From Mytilus californianus (taxonomy: Eukaryota; Mollusca; Bivalvia; Mytilida; Mytilidae), in the NCBI RefSeq assembly GCF_021869535.1, contig NW_026262668.1:24185732-24249731 (forward strand): a stretch of DNA of 64,000 bases, in the 5' to 3' direction. Positions 1 to 11,960 of the stretch are shown piece by piece. How positions within the stretch are numbered: position 1 is the stretch's first letter; every line of letters starts with the position of its first letter. The translations under genes were made by a program, and so were the position numbers. The notes beneath the pieces were generated by a model, which worked only from the letters and a program-made list of their open reading frames with translations, was not told the DNA's origin and did no database searches.

Positions 1-530
1 TTGTTATGTCTTGTTCAGCATTACAACAGCTTGAATGCATTTACGAGTTTTTGCTGAACGACTTAAAGATCTTAAATTTTCTTTTTATTGTGCATAGAAT
101 GCCTTAGTTCATGGTATGTTAAATCTCGAAAAGCCTATCATAACATTATCGATTAAAACGATGTTTAATGGGGATTTCATCATAGATCAAAAGACTTACA
201 TCAAACGCAACTAACATTTACTCCTGATTTCAGGTGCGCATGCGTAACAATGACATTTCTCAATTGTTAACAAAATATTTCTCTTATGCAAACTGGGTAT
301 TCAACTAAAAACGCGACGTAAAAAAAAACCAGGTTAAGACTTAAATCCAATTTCATCATCATGCTTAATATATCGAGTTCGTCTTTTTTGTATGTAACAC
401 ATTGTATTTCTCATCTGAGGTCATAACTTACATCTCACAAAGGGAAGAGAAAGTTATTGGGTTTTAATACCATATATCAAAGGTCAAGGTAATTTTTTAT
501 ATTTATTGCTATTCGTGCTCTGCCGTTTTT

Positions 531-720
531 TTTTTGTAATCTCTGTACATTTATGAAAATGGAGAGAACCAAAAAACCATAAATCAGACAACACCATGTC
601 GAACTGAAAGAAAAAAGACAAACAGCAAAAGCAAACAGCAAACAGCAACAGCCAACAAAACACTACATAGACAACTACAGATTGAGCAACACGAACTTTT
701 GATAAAGCAAGGGGTGGACG
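531..720 (-). repeat. Dispersed repeat, GTGTTGCTCARTC family, copy 1
   Basis: Read on the minus strand this gives TTCGTGTTGCTCAATCTGTA followed by T/G-rich sequence with TGTTTG runs. The copies at 23,590-23,810 and 54,420-54,655 share the opening. The 99-codon frame here is a by-product of the repeat. Divergence is high and the edges are approximate. Confidence 0.55.
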
Positions 721-1361
721 ATGATGTCTGCTGTTAAATAATCCATCTTCCCTGGTATGTTCCGAATGATAAGATGAAATCAAAATTAACGCAAAAATTG
801 TTTTTTTTTTTTTTTTTTTTTAAATATTATGTCAATTGGTTTGTGAAGAACAATTTTCTATTGACATCTATACCTTATTTGCTTATTTTCTTAAGTTAGA
901 TTAAATTAAATTTGAGCCGAATTATGAATTAGAAATATAATATTTATAAATGAGACAGAAAGAAAGAAAAGTGCCCTGATGAAGTAATTTTTACGTTACA
1001 GTATTTTAAGATCTATAACATTGCGTACAAATCCTGACTGCAAAAAAAAACCCCTATATTTTTACTTATAAATCAGAAGGCCTTCTGGATCGAATAGTTG
1101 TTTAATGATACCAACAATCATGTCTAAATGACACATATAAATTACGGACACGTGATTTGATGTGTTTGAAAATCTATCAGGAATAACATTTGGAAAAGCC
1201 AAAGAAGGCAAAAATCCTTGGAGTAACAATCACAAAGGAATAAAAAATGGAAAAAAACAAACCATCTTGTGCTAACTTTGAAATCATGGTTCTAGCAAAT
1301 GATACTAATCATCTACAGAAAATGGCTTACATGCTACCTTGACCTTAAGATAATGGTGAGA

Positions 1362-2343
1362 ACCTTTCTTTTTTGCCAATATTTTATATTTTCCCAGAAA
1401 TTCGATCATGACAGTTGTCTTCTAACAGGAATCTTACTTTATCATAATCATTACGGAAATGCTGAGTAATTTGATAAAACGGTTGCATTTTTCTTGTGTT
1501 TTACTGACGGCTAATGTAATAAATATTTTCTAGGGAATGTATGAAATCAGTTATTTACTAAAACGACATAAATATAGTCTAAATTGAATACAAACATTTC
1601 TCCCAGAGCATAAATTAGCGGACTAACATTATATTTATGTGGTAGGATGTGAACAGATGTTATGTTATGTTCTGATTTATTAGAATAATTTTTATCAGGT
1701 GTTCACTAAATATATCCACCCAGTCCAAACTACTGTATGTTATTCAGTTATATATTACATCTTTCTCAACAGTAGACATATGTTCGGTCATTCACCAAGC
1801 TATACGCTGTAGATTGCAAACAACAATTGAATTCTCCATAGGCGACAATAGTAGCCTTTTCAAGATACAGACTTTAGAAAGTTGTTTTTAGAACGAAAAC
1901 TTGATAGAAATTTAAGAAAACATTATTGGGACAGTATTTTTAGTGCAAAAAATATAGGTTTCCCTTTGCTTTTCTAAACGCAATTTGTACTTGCCTAATA
2001 GTTTTGCACTTAAAAATACGTGTTTCGTCACAGCGTAGAAAAGACTTCTCATGTCCTTTAGGGCTAAGGAAAATATATGATTTTGACTTTGGTATAATGC
2101 AAAGTGCACGAAGTGTCGAGTAATAAACCAATATCGGCTGCACACAACGACTAATCAGATCAGATTAAGCCATTCTTTAAATTCGGAATATCATGTTATC
2201 TTTATAAAATTGGCGCTCCCATATTATTTAATGGTTATTGTAACTTGTAGAATGTGCTTGTGCTTATATAATATGAAGAACCAAATCTCTTCAAAACAAA
2301 AATCGTGTAATTACCTTTCTTTTTTGCCAATATTTTATATTTT
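1362..2343. repeat. Pair of 32-bp exact direct repeats
   Basis: The 32 bases at 1,362-1,393 (starting ACCTTTCTTTTTTGCC) recur at 2,312-2,343. Flanks of the two copies differ, so this is not part of a longer tandem duplication. The origin is unknown. Confidence 0.6.
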
Positions 2344-3630
2344 CTTACTTTTTTATCATATAGCCGTTCACGTGTTTAGGTAGTTATACATCTTGGAACT
2401 TCATTTTTGGGGTACGAGATTCCTGACGAAGGTTAATACGGAAAAGCGCTTCGGACTCAACAAATTTACAAAGAGTAATTTTCATTTCTTATCAATTTGA
2501 TTACAAAAGGAATCAAACCATTTAAGGCCTCATAGACACTACACGACTAAACTAAAGTAGCAAAATTACAACCCCTGAGACACCTAAAATCTTAAACAAC
2601 CCCTAAAGATAAATCTAGTAAATAACAAAAATGCCAAAACTCCATATATAGACAGTATAAGAAACTATCAGACTGAATTACCTAAGACTTAAACAGTAGA
2701 ATCACAACATGTCAACACTTCCTTAGACGCTACAAGATACGTTATATCAAGGTACAATTTCTGAACATACCTTATCGCTGTAGTTGATATTTTACCACAC
2801 TTGATTCGAGATTTTGCGATATTTATCTTTTCACGCCATACAACAATTAATTTTTAAGCATATTCCCAAATAAGTTCTCTAATAACTCTAAAATAAACTA
2901 CAATATAACTAGCATACGAGTATCAAGTAGTGGTGGTCTACTTCGGTAAGAAAAAACAATGCAAGCAAGATTATTTATAAGTTCTTATTTTTTATCTCAA
3001 ATTTTTTGTCGTCTGTTTAGAAAACATTTAAAATGATTTCGATTGATATTGTTCAATTTTTTACCATGCTATCCACCTTAATTTTCTGCTAATTTACAAT
3101 AAACATCATTTGCTTAACTTTGTTAACTTGTAAAAGAAAACAAATCATATAAACAACAATTTCAAGGCGGCCAACGCCCGTGCATGTTGTTACTTGGTTC
3201 CATAAACCATATCTGAATGGCAAAACCTTTTCAAAGTTACAAAATATGAACTAACTTATTACGTCGATACACGCAAGATGTTGGCAGAACCTTCATGTCT
3301 AATTGTGTAGAAAAAAGACAGTAGTTAGCAGTTAGCGAATATAGAACATAACCAGACTGGCAACATGTCAAAAGAGACATTGGCATTCTGTGTGGTGTTC
3401 ATTTTGAGAATCAATGATAATAAATGTTGACCATCGAAGAATAGCAGCTTTCTGATATAAGATAAAGTTGTATTCAAGTATGTTTTATAATTTAGTAATA
3501 TAAAAAAAGATAACAAGAATTACTAAAAAATTTGGAATCCACTGCAATCATTACCTGTTACTTTGGTTAAATACCGTAATGATTTTGTACCTGAAAAATT
3601 GGTGTTAATCTAATCACAACTATTGTGACA

Positions 3631-3633
<3 letters not shown>

Positions 3634-3672
<39 letters not shown>
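3634..3672. repeat. (AT)n microsatellite
   Basis: About 19 uninterrupted AT dinucleotides directly before a dispersed repeat copy that starts near 3,700. Confidence 0.97.
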
Positions 3673-3674
<2 letters not shown>

Positions 3675-3701
3675 GACACCTGACTATGACGGAAAACTAA
3701 C

Positions 3702-3850
3702 CTCATCAAAGAAACCAGGCTTATATTTTTATGCGCGTTTCGTCTACAAAAGACTACTAGTGATGCTAAAATAAAAAAAAATAAAAAGCCAAATCAAGAA
3801 AGAAGTTGAAGAGTATTGAGGACACAAAAATTGCGGAAGGCTTTGCCAAA
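3702..3850 (-). repeat. Dispersed repeat, ACGCGCGTCTGGCG family, copy A
   Basis: Contains GCGCGTTTCGTCTACAAAAG and flanking sequence related to 15,277-15,388 in the same orientation and to 8,744-8,826 in the opposite one. This family is common in mussel genomic DNA as I know it. Coding frames here are artefacts. Confidence 0.65.
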
Positions 3851-4229
3851 TACAACCAAGGTAATCTATTCCAGGGGTAGAAGATCGTATGCTTGACTCT
3901 AGATGTCTTTGAGTTTTAAGTGTCCTTGGGTTGCTGTCTTATTTAAGTATGACCACATCTTTTCATTACAATCATCTATTCGATAGGTTGAATAAATGTG
4001 ATGTTGTAATAGCCAGAAATGAGTTATGCCCGAAATGGAGTCAAATTTGGTTTACAAATAGGACACATTTGGAACAAATGTCTCGATGCAATCACAATTG
4101 AGACATTAACTGTTTAATAGTGTACTTACCCGTATTTGCGCCTTTTGGTATTGTCTGTGACACAATTTTGTTGTTGTACCTGTTTTTTTCTTCTTCCGCG
4201 TTTATCGTAAATAAACTTTAAATTGTTAA

Positions 4230-4525
4230 CTGTCATTTAGAAAGAAAAATGAATTTCGAAAAGCTCGGAATTGAAAGACCGGATTTGTATTCTTATATGT
4301 TTAACTCAATCGACGGACGTTCGTCGTTTGAAATCTAGGAATGATAATTTTAATCGGAAAGGCGGACTTAAGTCTATAAAATGAAGATGAGTGATTTTCA
4401 AATTCTGAGAAAAAAGTAAAATCACAAAAAAAAAATGAACTAAAAAAATTCAAAACGGAATGTCCGTAATCAAATGGCAAAATCAAAAGCTCAAACACAT
4501 CAAACGAATGGATAACAACTGTCAT
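4230..4525 (-). repeat. Probable dispersed repeat
   Basis: The minus strand reads ACAGTTGTTATCCATTCGTT and continues through a frame encoding HSFDVFELLILPFD. I recognise this stretch as recurring in mussel DNA, but there is no second clear copy in the window. The 74-codon frame is not a supported gene. Confidence 0.35.
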
Positions 4526-5387
4526 ATTATGTATGTGTGATTAATTTCAAATTGGTTAGTGTTTGGCAATATACAGTATATTAGTTTTTAAGCAAGCAGC
4601 TATTCTGAATCCTTAAAAACAGAGTTCTTAAATAATTTAAACCAAAGTAAACAATCTAATCTCTCTCCTTTGCAATTGTCGACCTTAAAATGAATAGAAT
4701 CAGTCTTCCTTCAAGAACATTTAGGATTATGTACGAAGTAAGCGTTGAACATTATGAAACACCCACACTTTTATATACTTATATTGCCATACATATACTT
4801 GTAATCTCTTATAATAGTGCACTATTTTGTAAATTTAGTAAAATCCGTTTGTAGTATTTAGGATTACATTGCGCTCTCTATTGTAAAATCCAGGCAAGTG
4901 GAAGTAAAAACACAACAACTGGCGACAATAATAACAAATCCATTTTAAAACAAACAATTTCAAAAGAATTAAAGAAAGAAATTGTATTTAATATCAAATT
5001 GTCAAAACAATTATTTTACTAGGGGAATTATTCATTTCCTACATTCTGAATGCTTATTGTATTCCCAGTTTTTATTTATTCGTTATTCATTGAACAATAA
5101 TTCGTTAATTGATAACTGAGTATTTCATAAATAAATAATATTTGTTTAATACGAATTTCATTAAATAAGAGTATTTATTTACCAATTTCGAATTCATGTT
5201 TTATTACCATATTTTCAACGCAGGTTCCTTAATTTTCAAGTTTACATTTGTAGTAATAGTGAATCAATAAATTCATGTTTCCACTGATCGTGTATAACTT
5301 AAATCCGTGCAGATTATTTTAAATATATAGATTGAAACCTTTATTGATATGCGATATTTGTTTCTTTAATTTTCCGGATACAGAATG

Positions 5388-5388
<1 letters not shown>
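4526..5388. other. Unannotated flank
   Basis: AT-rich sequence. I see no gene, RNA or repeat here. Confidence 0.5.

Positions 5389-5438
<50 letters not shown>
5389..5438. repeat. (AT)n microsatellite
   Basis: About 25 uninterrupted AT dinucleotides in AT-rich flank. Confidence 0.97.
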
Positions 5439-5441
<3 letters not shown>

Positions 5442-8189
5442 CAAAATTCTATTTATGAAATAGGTAACCATACCTTTTGTTAAAGCAAATGTGGTTCAAA
5501 TATAACAATTATATATTGTTTATGTTGAAGAAAGTGTTCTATGACGAGCATAGCAAATAATTATCTTACAAAATGATAATTTAGGGAATATTTAAAGCTC
5601 TTCATTCTTACTGTCTTGTACTTTGTCTAAATAGTGTGACATTTTGTTTGGTTTGTATTTCATTTAGTTCAATTAAAACATTGAGCATAGAAAAACAATT
5701 ATGCAAAAATTCTCATTCCTGACAAATTCACAGATTCTTTGTTTTTTAATCTGACTCGTAAATAAAAATGATTAAAAAAACGTAAATGATAATCCCACGA
5801 CGATGTAAAGTATACATATATTCACTAAATTTGAGCAATAAAAATTGAGAAAAAAATTAAAGTTTTTCATGACTTGTCGATTGAGGTTCAGAACCTGTAC
5901 AAAAACGGGTCCATTTAGATAAAAGAGACACTCACTCATTAGCAAGGGTTTGACTATCATGTATTACACCATATTTCTACTTCCAATCAGCTGTTTGGAT
6001 TAGTAATATTTCATTTATACTCCCAGCAAGCACAACATAATTGACAACTTATCTCTGAGATTTTTGTTCCCAATTCACAGCAAATCATTGAGTTATTATT
6101 CGCCCTAGATTGGAAAACCTTTTACATCTGTTCATTTAAAAGAGACTTGCCCCTAAGAATGGTAACGCAAATATAAATTCCTCTAATTAAAGCAAGAAAC
6201 TTTTTTTTTGAAGAATCACACTGGTTCAAAAAAACAAATACAACATTTTGTTCGATCTGAGGGCTTGATATATAACATGCAAGCAGATGCTATACAAAAG
6301 TGCACCCATGTATAGCTGAATAGTTTTTGAACTCATATGAAGTAAACTTTAATACAAGACTATCCTAAAGACTAGAAGAAAAACATATTGCAATATTCTT
6401 TAATTCAACTCTCAGATATACTGGTCTTATCATCTTACTTAATAATCCGTTTTTGCAGTGGTTGCTTACATATATTGTATCCCTTTACATTTGAAACTGA
6501 AGGTCTGCTTCATGTGTACGTGTAATACTAAGTAGATGCGGGTTGAATATGACAAGCACCACGATTTCCCCTTTCCTATAGTCAACGTTTCATTCTTGAT
6601 TTATAACGTAATACCAAACAAATTATCAGTTGATAAGATATGTTTGAGGTTTTTCTCATTTTAGCATTTTACCTTCAGATACCTGTTCTTTACAAAATAA
6701 ACTACAGCACTATAGATACACATAAAAAAGAACAACTGAAATAATCACTTCATACGTTCGTCGTGAATCATGAATTAGTTGATTGTAACAATTTCTCATT
6801 GTTAACACTATCAAAAATTCTAAATGTTCATTTTTTTTTTTGAAAATTTGACGTATTTTCGGAGTTATTAAGACACTAATCAGTGGATTTTTATTTATGT
6901 GACGGGTTGCAAATGTCTTATCCTATTCTCCGTTTGGAAATATGTGTTATTCCGTTTTATGTTTTCACTCTCATTTTTAAAGTTTATACCTGGACTTCCG
7001 ATATATTAACGTAGCACCTCACCACGCGTGTCAACCAATGCCGCAAACCTGAAATAATTCAAATGTATTAGTATTTTTAAAGTTTGTCACTATCGTTCTA
7101 TTCAACGATCATTTTCATACAAGAAAGAAACTTTTTTTTAATATAGAAGAATTGAAGAAATTTGATTTTTCTGTATGAGAATAAGTAGTTGAGACAAATG
7201 ATTCCAAAGATTGAAGTTGATATAACAACAGTCAACCCTGATTTTGAACCACACATTTTCTATTCAACCTTTGATGGAGCGGTACTTTAAAACGCTAAAA
7301 ATTGGAAAGTCTGAAATGGTTGATCATGTTATTTGTAATTCTTTGAGTCGACCCAATTCAGTGGCATTGGTTGTAAGTGCAAGGTACGAGTTGACGACGG
7401 TATACCTGTTTGCGCTGATCCAATTAGGTATAACATGACTTTTAATGTGACATATTGCAAAAAGTAATGTTCATTATCATGGATAAAAAGAATTTTTATA
7501 TCCCAAATCATGTTTAGTGCAAAATTAGAACATTTATATACTGATATATAGTTTGCTAGAAAAATTGTTGAATAATTTTGGAAGTAAAACCTGGAACTGA
7601 AATGTGTATATTATTTAGGTTTTTTTTGTTGGGTTTTTTTTTTTTTTTTTGCTTTTTTTCCTGGCCAATTGGTAGGTTTGGAATTTTAACTTGGCGTAAA
7701 ACAGATTAAGAAACTGACATTGCCTTACATAGTTTATCTGCACTTGAATGTTGAATTGTGAATAATTTTCGATGGTCCTTTCATCAATCTGACTGTTTGG
7801 TTTTGTTGTGTTTTCTTCTAATGGAACGGTAAGTTTTCAGTTTTGTATCAATTGATTTTCTTAAAATCCTTACTGTTCATTTGTTTTATATTGGTCTTTA
7901 GTTTAGTATAATACGAATAAGTTTGCAATGCAGAATATCTCTTAACGATCAGATTGATAGCGAAGCTTGCGGTATAGCGAAGCTTGTGGAATAACTAAGA
8001 CTAACCTATCACCCAGGGATGACTGAACTTTAATAATATCTTATTTTCAATGAGCCGGGGATTTTTTTTACTTTATCCGAACATTATCGGTGCCTCCTCT
8101 GTCTCAAAATGAAGATAAAATTACTTTCAATTTTAACGATTTAATGTAGCATTGAGAACCTTTGAAGCTAAAGATATTAATCACATACT
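5439..8189. other. Unannotated flank
   Basis: AT-rich sequence with only short chance frames. A 15-bp local duplication (TAGCGAAGCTTG, with variant ends) is near 7,958-7,990. Nothing else is supported. Confidence 0.5.
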
Positions 8190-8368
8190 ATGAATTCGTC
8201 ATTATTCATGGGATACCAATTTTCATGGATTTCATGGGTATACGTTAACCACGAATTTAAATATTCAACGAATTAAAAATTTGTAAGACTTTGTCATAAC
8301 CACGAAAATGCCAAATTTTCTCAATCCATGAAAATTGATATCCACGAACTAAAAATGAATCCACTGTA
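8190..8368. repeat. Imperfect snap-back (hairpin) repeat
   Basis: The left half has GATACCAATTTTCATGGATT and the right half has its near reverse complement (AATCCATGAAAATTGATATC), with GAATTCGT at one end and ACGAAC at the other. The two arms frame about 80 bp of AT-rich sequence. It looks like a miniature inverted-repeat element; no target duplication was resolved. Confidence 0.6.
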
Positions 8369-8743
8369 TTTTAATAAAAAAAAAACAATTGTGTTGATAC
8401 CAATATTTGTTATTTTCACCTTAACATAGTGTACCTGTTGTAGAGGCAGTACTTTTTTTGTAAGGATTCATGAACACTGACATTTCTAATCAGGAATAAC
8501 GTTTTGCGTTTTTCACGTTTGTCTGGTAATCGTAAACATTTCCCCCCCATACAGCAGTCTGCTGTTTATTTAATGAAGAATCGGACATTGCACATGTATA
8601 CATGAAATTCGGATTTTCTTTTAAGAAACAAAATTGAAAAAATTTGTATATACCCAAGTTAATTGTATGCATTAAGGATATAACAAAAACAATACATTAA
8701 TCGTTAGTGAAACCAATATCCCCATGAAATATGTTTTAGTCTA

Positions 8744-8826
8744 GAGTCACTGCTGAGTCTTATGTAGACGAAACGCGCGTCTGGCGTACACAATTTTAAT
8801 CCTGGTATCTATGCCGAGTTTATTTT
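8744..8826 (+). repeat. Dispersed repeat, ACGCGCGTCTGGCG family, copy B
   Basis: Reads CTGAGTCTTATGTAGACGAA, then ACGCGCGTCTGGCGTA and TTTTAATCCTGGTATCTATG, the reverse complement of the core of copies A and C. Confidence 0.75.
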
Positions 8827-9424
8827 CCAAACCATCTTATTTCATTTCTTAAAACAAGTGTTGAACCTATTCTAATTAACTAGCAAATGTTCCATCCAAC
8901 TTATTTAGCGGACGAAGACAAAAAACATATCAGATAAAAAGTTAACATGCATGTGAAATAAATCCTTCATATCATTTTTGATCCATCTTAATCGAAATTT
9001 GTATTTCCTTATTACAATAACTTTGCTTTTTTCAAATTTATTACTGGCTCAGACATTATCAACAACCAAGAGTAACAATAATTTTGTGATCTGAACAATC
9101 AATACCGCTTCTGAAAGGCCAATGAAATCACTAAGGATTAGAGAATATAACACGACGTGAAATTTGGGTGTTACCATCAGAACTCAAAGGCAATCAAAAA
9201 TATATTAAGACATGGACGTCATTACTTCTGTCACGTTATTTACTTAAAATATGGAAATTGTTTTTACAATTGTAATTATAACTATAGAATTCGTCTGGAT
9301 AATTTTCCTATTGAGAGAGTTTCTGCGAAATATGAAGTAATGTCTCAGTAAAGTACAGAAATATCGCTCCTTTCAATTTTATTCTCGTAAAATTGTTTTA
9401 AGTATAAATTGTTCCCAGTTCTTT

Positions 9425-9690
9425 AAAGTCCATACTTGTAATACTTTCTCTTAGAATCGAGAATCTTATAGTCAATACTGATATTACTAACTCTTAGAAT
9501 CCAATACTTGTGTTATTTACTCGTAGAATCAAAAATTTTAGAGTCTACTTGTATTACCTACCCTTATTATCGTGCATTTTAAAGTCGATACTTGTATTAC
9601 TTACTCCTAGAATCGTGACGTGTAAAGTCAATACTACTTACTCTTAGAATCTTTCATCATAAAATCATACTTGTATTGCTTACTATTTGA
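9425..9690. repeat. Degenerate tandem array, about 45-bp unit
   Basis: About six diverged units share AGTCNATACTTGTATTACT, then TACTCTTAGAATCG and a variable AT-rich part. It ends shortly before a cluster of inverted repeats and the transposon at 9,914. Confidence 0.75.
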
Positions 9691-9727
9691 CATGGAACTT
9701 TATGAATGTCTTATGTTGATGAAAACA

Positions 9728-9898
9728 TTATATGCAGTGATGGCAATATTGTGTCTGGTACTTACAGCATTAAATGCAGTGGTCACAATATTGTTTGCAG
9801 TGGTCATATATGGTGCTGTGACCACTGCATATAATGCTTTGACCACTGCATATAATATTGTAAGTATACCCCATATGATGGTGTCACCACTGCATATA
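9728..9898. repeat. Nested inverted repeats built on TGACCACTGCATATAA
   Basis: TGCAGTGGTCA occurs at about 9,775 and 9,797 and its reverse complement TGACCACTGCATATAA at about 9,819 and 9,840, with weaker versions at 9,729 and 9,885. The sequence could extrude as a hairpin. It makes both strands open (129 and 70 codons), so those frames are artefacts. It abuts the left end of the transposon. Confidence 0.7.
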
Positions 9899-9913
9899 AT
9901 TATGATCATCAAC

Positions 9914-11954
9914 CACTGGTGTCAACGTGATGATCGTAACTGCAATTACGATCATCCCAATATGGCGGAAACAAATTCAGGTAAATTTTATAAGGCCGAT
10001 TTCTCCACTCTGGCAGCTTTTATTTTCAGATTTGCATTATGTCAAGAAACATCTTTATAAGCATTGCCATTGAATGTTTTTTTCCTAAATGATGGAAAAG
10101 CAACCAGAAGAACGAAAATCGAGATACAAAAAAACACGATGATGATCGTAACTTTTATTTATTTTTATCAACGATGATCGTAACTTTTACTTAAGATGAT
10201 CGTAGCTGTCTATTCCAACGAAGCATTTTCTGATAAATATAGCTGTCTGGTATGTGAAAAGGGGTACGTAATCAGCTAACATTGTGATAATAATGAGGAA
10301 GAATCACTGGAGGGGAGGGTAACATCTTTTTGATTGGTATACCGGTAAGTGCACAAATTTGGGTTATGATTTTACGAGATCTTATAACTTTTGAATCTAA
10401 TTCTATATCAAAATGCATTGGACAACTTTATATTGATTTCATATATCTTATATAAATAAGGTATTGGACATTTCATATTAATGGCCAGTTTGGTAAAATT
10501 TGAGATTGTTTTCCTGTGGAACAAACTGTAAACGTCATTTTTTGAGTGTGGGTATTAAATCACAATATTCTATATAAGTAAAGGTCATTCATACATGTAT
10601 TTATTTAAGTATTGATACCAAATTTCTGTGAATGCTATATACAAATTGATACATTTTTAAAGCAGAAGTGGCACATCCCTACACAAAAATCGAAGTAACT
10701 AAGCAATTACAGTTTGAAAAAAACATAGAATTTATTTAATCTAATATGAACGCGTATACCATTTATTTCGGCTTTTCCTTCATTACATAAAGAGCCTACC
10801 CGTGGTAAATATAGGCAACAGTAGTCTACCAATGTTTCATAGTCATAGTTCGATTAAGAAAATACAAAACCAGGCACCAAGCTAAAACCGAGGGAAACAC
10901 ATCAAAATAATGTAACTTCATGCCTACCATTACTTATTTCTAAAATATTTTATTAATTTTCAGTGAAAATTTTGCCCTGCAATCTTAAACTGTATCATGA
11001 GGATGATATTTCTATTTACTTCATATAATCGTATTCCATTTTGAACATTAACTAAATTACTCATTAGAAAAAAATATTGATAACATTTGCAAATAAGCCG
11101 GCTAATTCCCCCTTATGTCATTTCTTTTTGACAAATTGCGGTGTCCATTAACGCTCATTTTGTTCAGTTTTGAAATCTAACTATTTTCAGTGATACCAAT
11201 ATATCGTAACTGCTAAATAGGATGTTCATTTATAAAAGAAGAAATACATTGTAAATTTTGAGTTACGATCATCTTAATATAAAAACAAGTCCAAGTTACG
11301 ATCATCATCGTATCTCGATTTTCGTTCTTCTGGTTGCTTTTCCATCATTTAGGGAAAAAAATATTCAATGGCAATGCTTATAAAGATGTTTCTTGACATA
11401 ATACAAATCTGAAAATAAGCTGTTAAAGTGGAGAAATCGGCCTTATAAAATTTACCTGAATTTGTTTCCGCCATATGGTCCGAGTACACAGTTATTTCGT
11501 AGTGCATTTCTTTTAGACAATAAATGAAAATTAAAAAAATCCCACCTGCGCTTTCCCAATAATATTTTTACAGTGTGTTGTACTACTTTTGGGACAAATT
11601 ATATCAAAATTATAGAAAACTTCATCGGCTCTAACTCAAAATATGGACAATTTCATGTTGAGGGGGTCTTCAAATCTTTTGACAGCTTCCGAAGTGCTAA
11701 TTTTTAACCTTTTTCAGCTGGACCAAATCACTACTTTACTTTAAAATTCATGACCCAAATTTTTTTACAGTGTCATTTCACCCCCCTACTTACTATTTGA
11801 GTCATAAAACATGGAGAAATAAATTTGGAAGGGGTATAAAAAAAATCGACAAGTAACACACTGTCCACACTAGGGACTATATTCGATAACTGTGTACCCG
11901 GACCATATTGGGATGATCGTAATTGCAGTTACGATCATCACGGTGACACCAGTG
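9914..11954. mobile_element. Non-autonomous DNA transposon with long terminal inverted repeats
   Basis: The element starts CACTGGTGTCAACGTGATGA and ends with the near-exact reverse complement. The left arm (9,914 to about 10,208) matches the inverted right arm (about 11,260-11,954) over roughly 290 bp, with few mismatches and small indels. Both sides are flanked by the exact 6-bp repeat ATCAAC (9,908-9,913 and 11,955-11,960), consistent with a target-site duplication. GATGATCGTAACT recurs in both orientations near the ends and at the inner edges of the arms, as transposase-binding subterminal repeats often do. The roughly 1-kb centre has no transposase-like frame. I cannot assign a superfamily: CACTG ends recall CACTA elements, but those usually duplicate 2-3 bp. 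Confidence 0.88.
11477..11904. mobile_element. 428-bp miniature inverted-repeat element nested in the right arm of the 9,914-11,954 transposon
   Basis: It begins GGTCCGAGTACACAGTTAT and ends with the reverse complement of GGTCCGGGTACACAGTTAT, a 19-bp terminal inverted repeat with one mismatch. ATAT flanks both sides (11,473-11,476 and 11,905-11,908). The uninterrupted left arm of the host element reads CCCAATATGGCGG, so the empty site is preserved and confirms an insertion with a 2- or 4-bp (TA or ATAT) duplication. No coding capacity is seen. Confidence 0.9.
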
Positions 11955-11960
11955 ATCAAC

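Larger units (their letters stand above)
1..3633. other. Upstream flank, no supported gene
   Basis: AT-rich sequence with short chance frames. It holds a minus-oriented dispersed repeat at about 531-720 and a 32-bp exact direct repeat at 1,362-1,393 and 2,312-2,343. I see no splice-linked coding exons. Confidence 0.6.

Noticed and set aside
9671-10060. 129-codon frame on the plus strand.
   Set aside because: It runs over the inverted-repeat cluster and into the transposon arm; the other strand is open as well.
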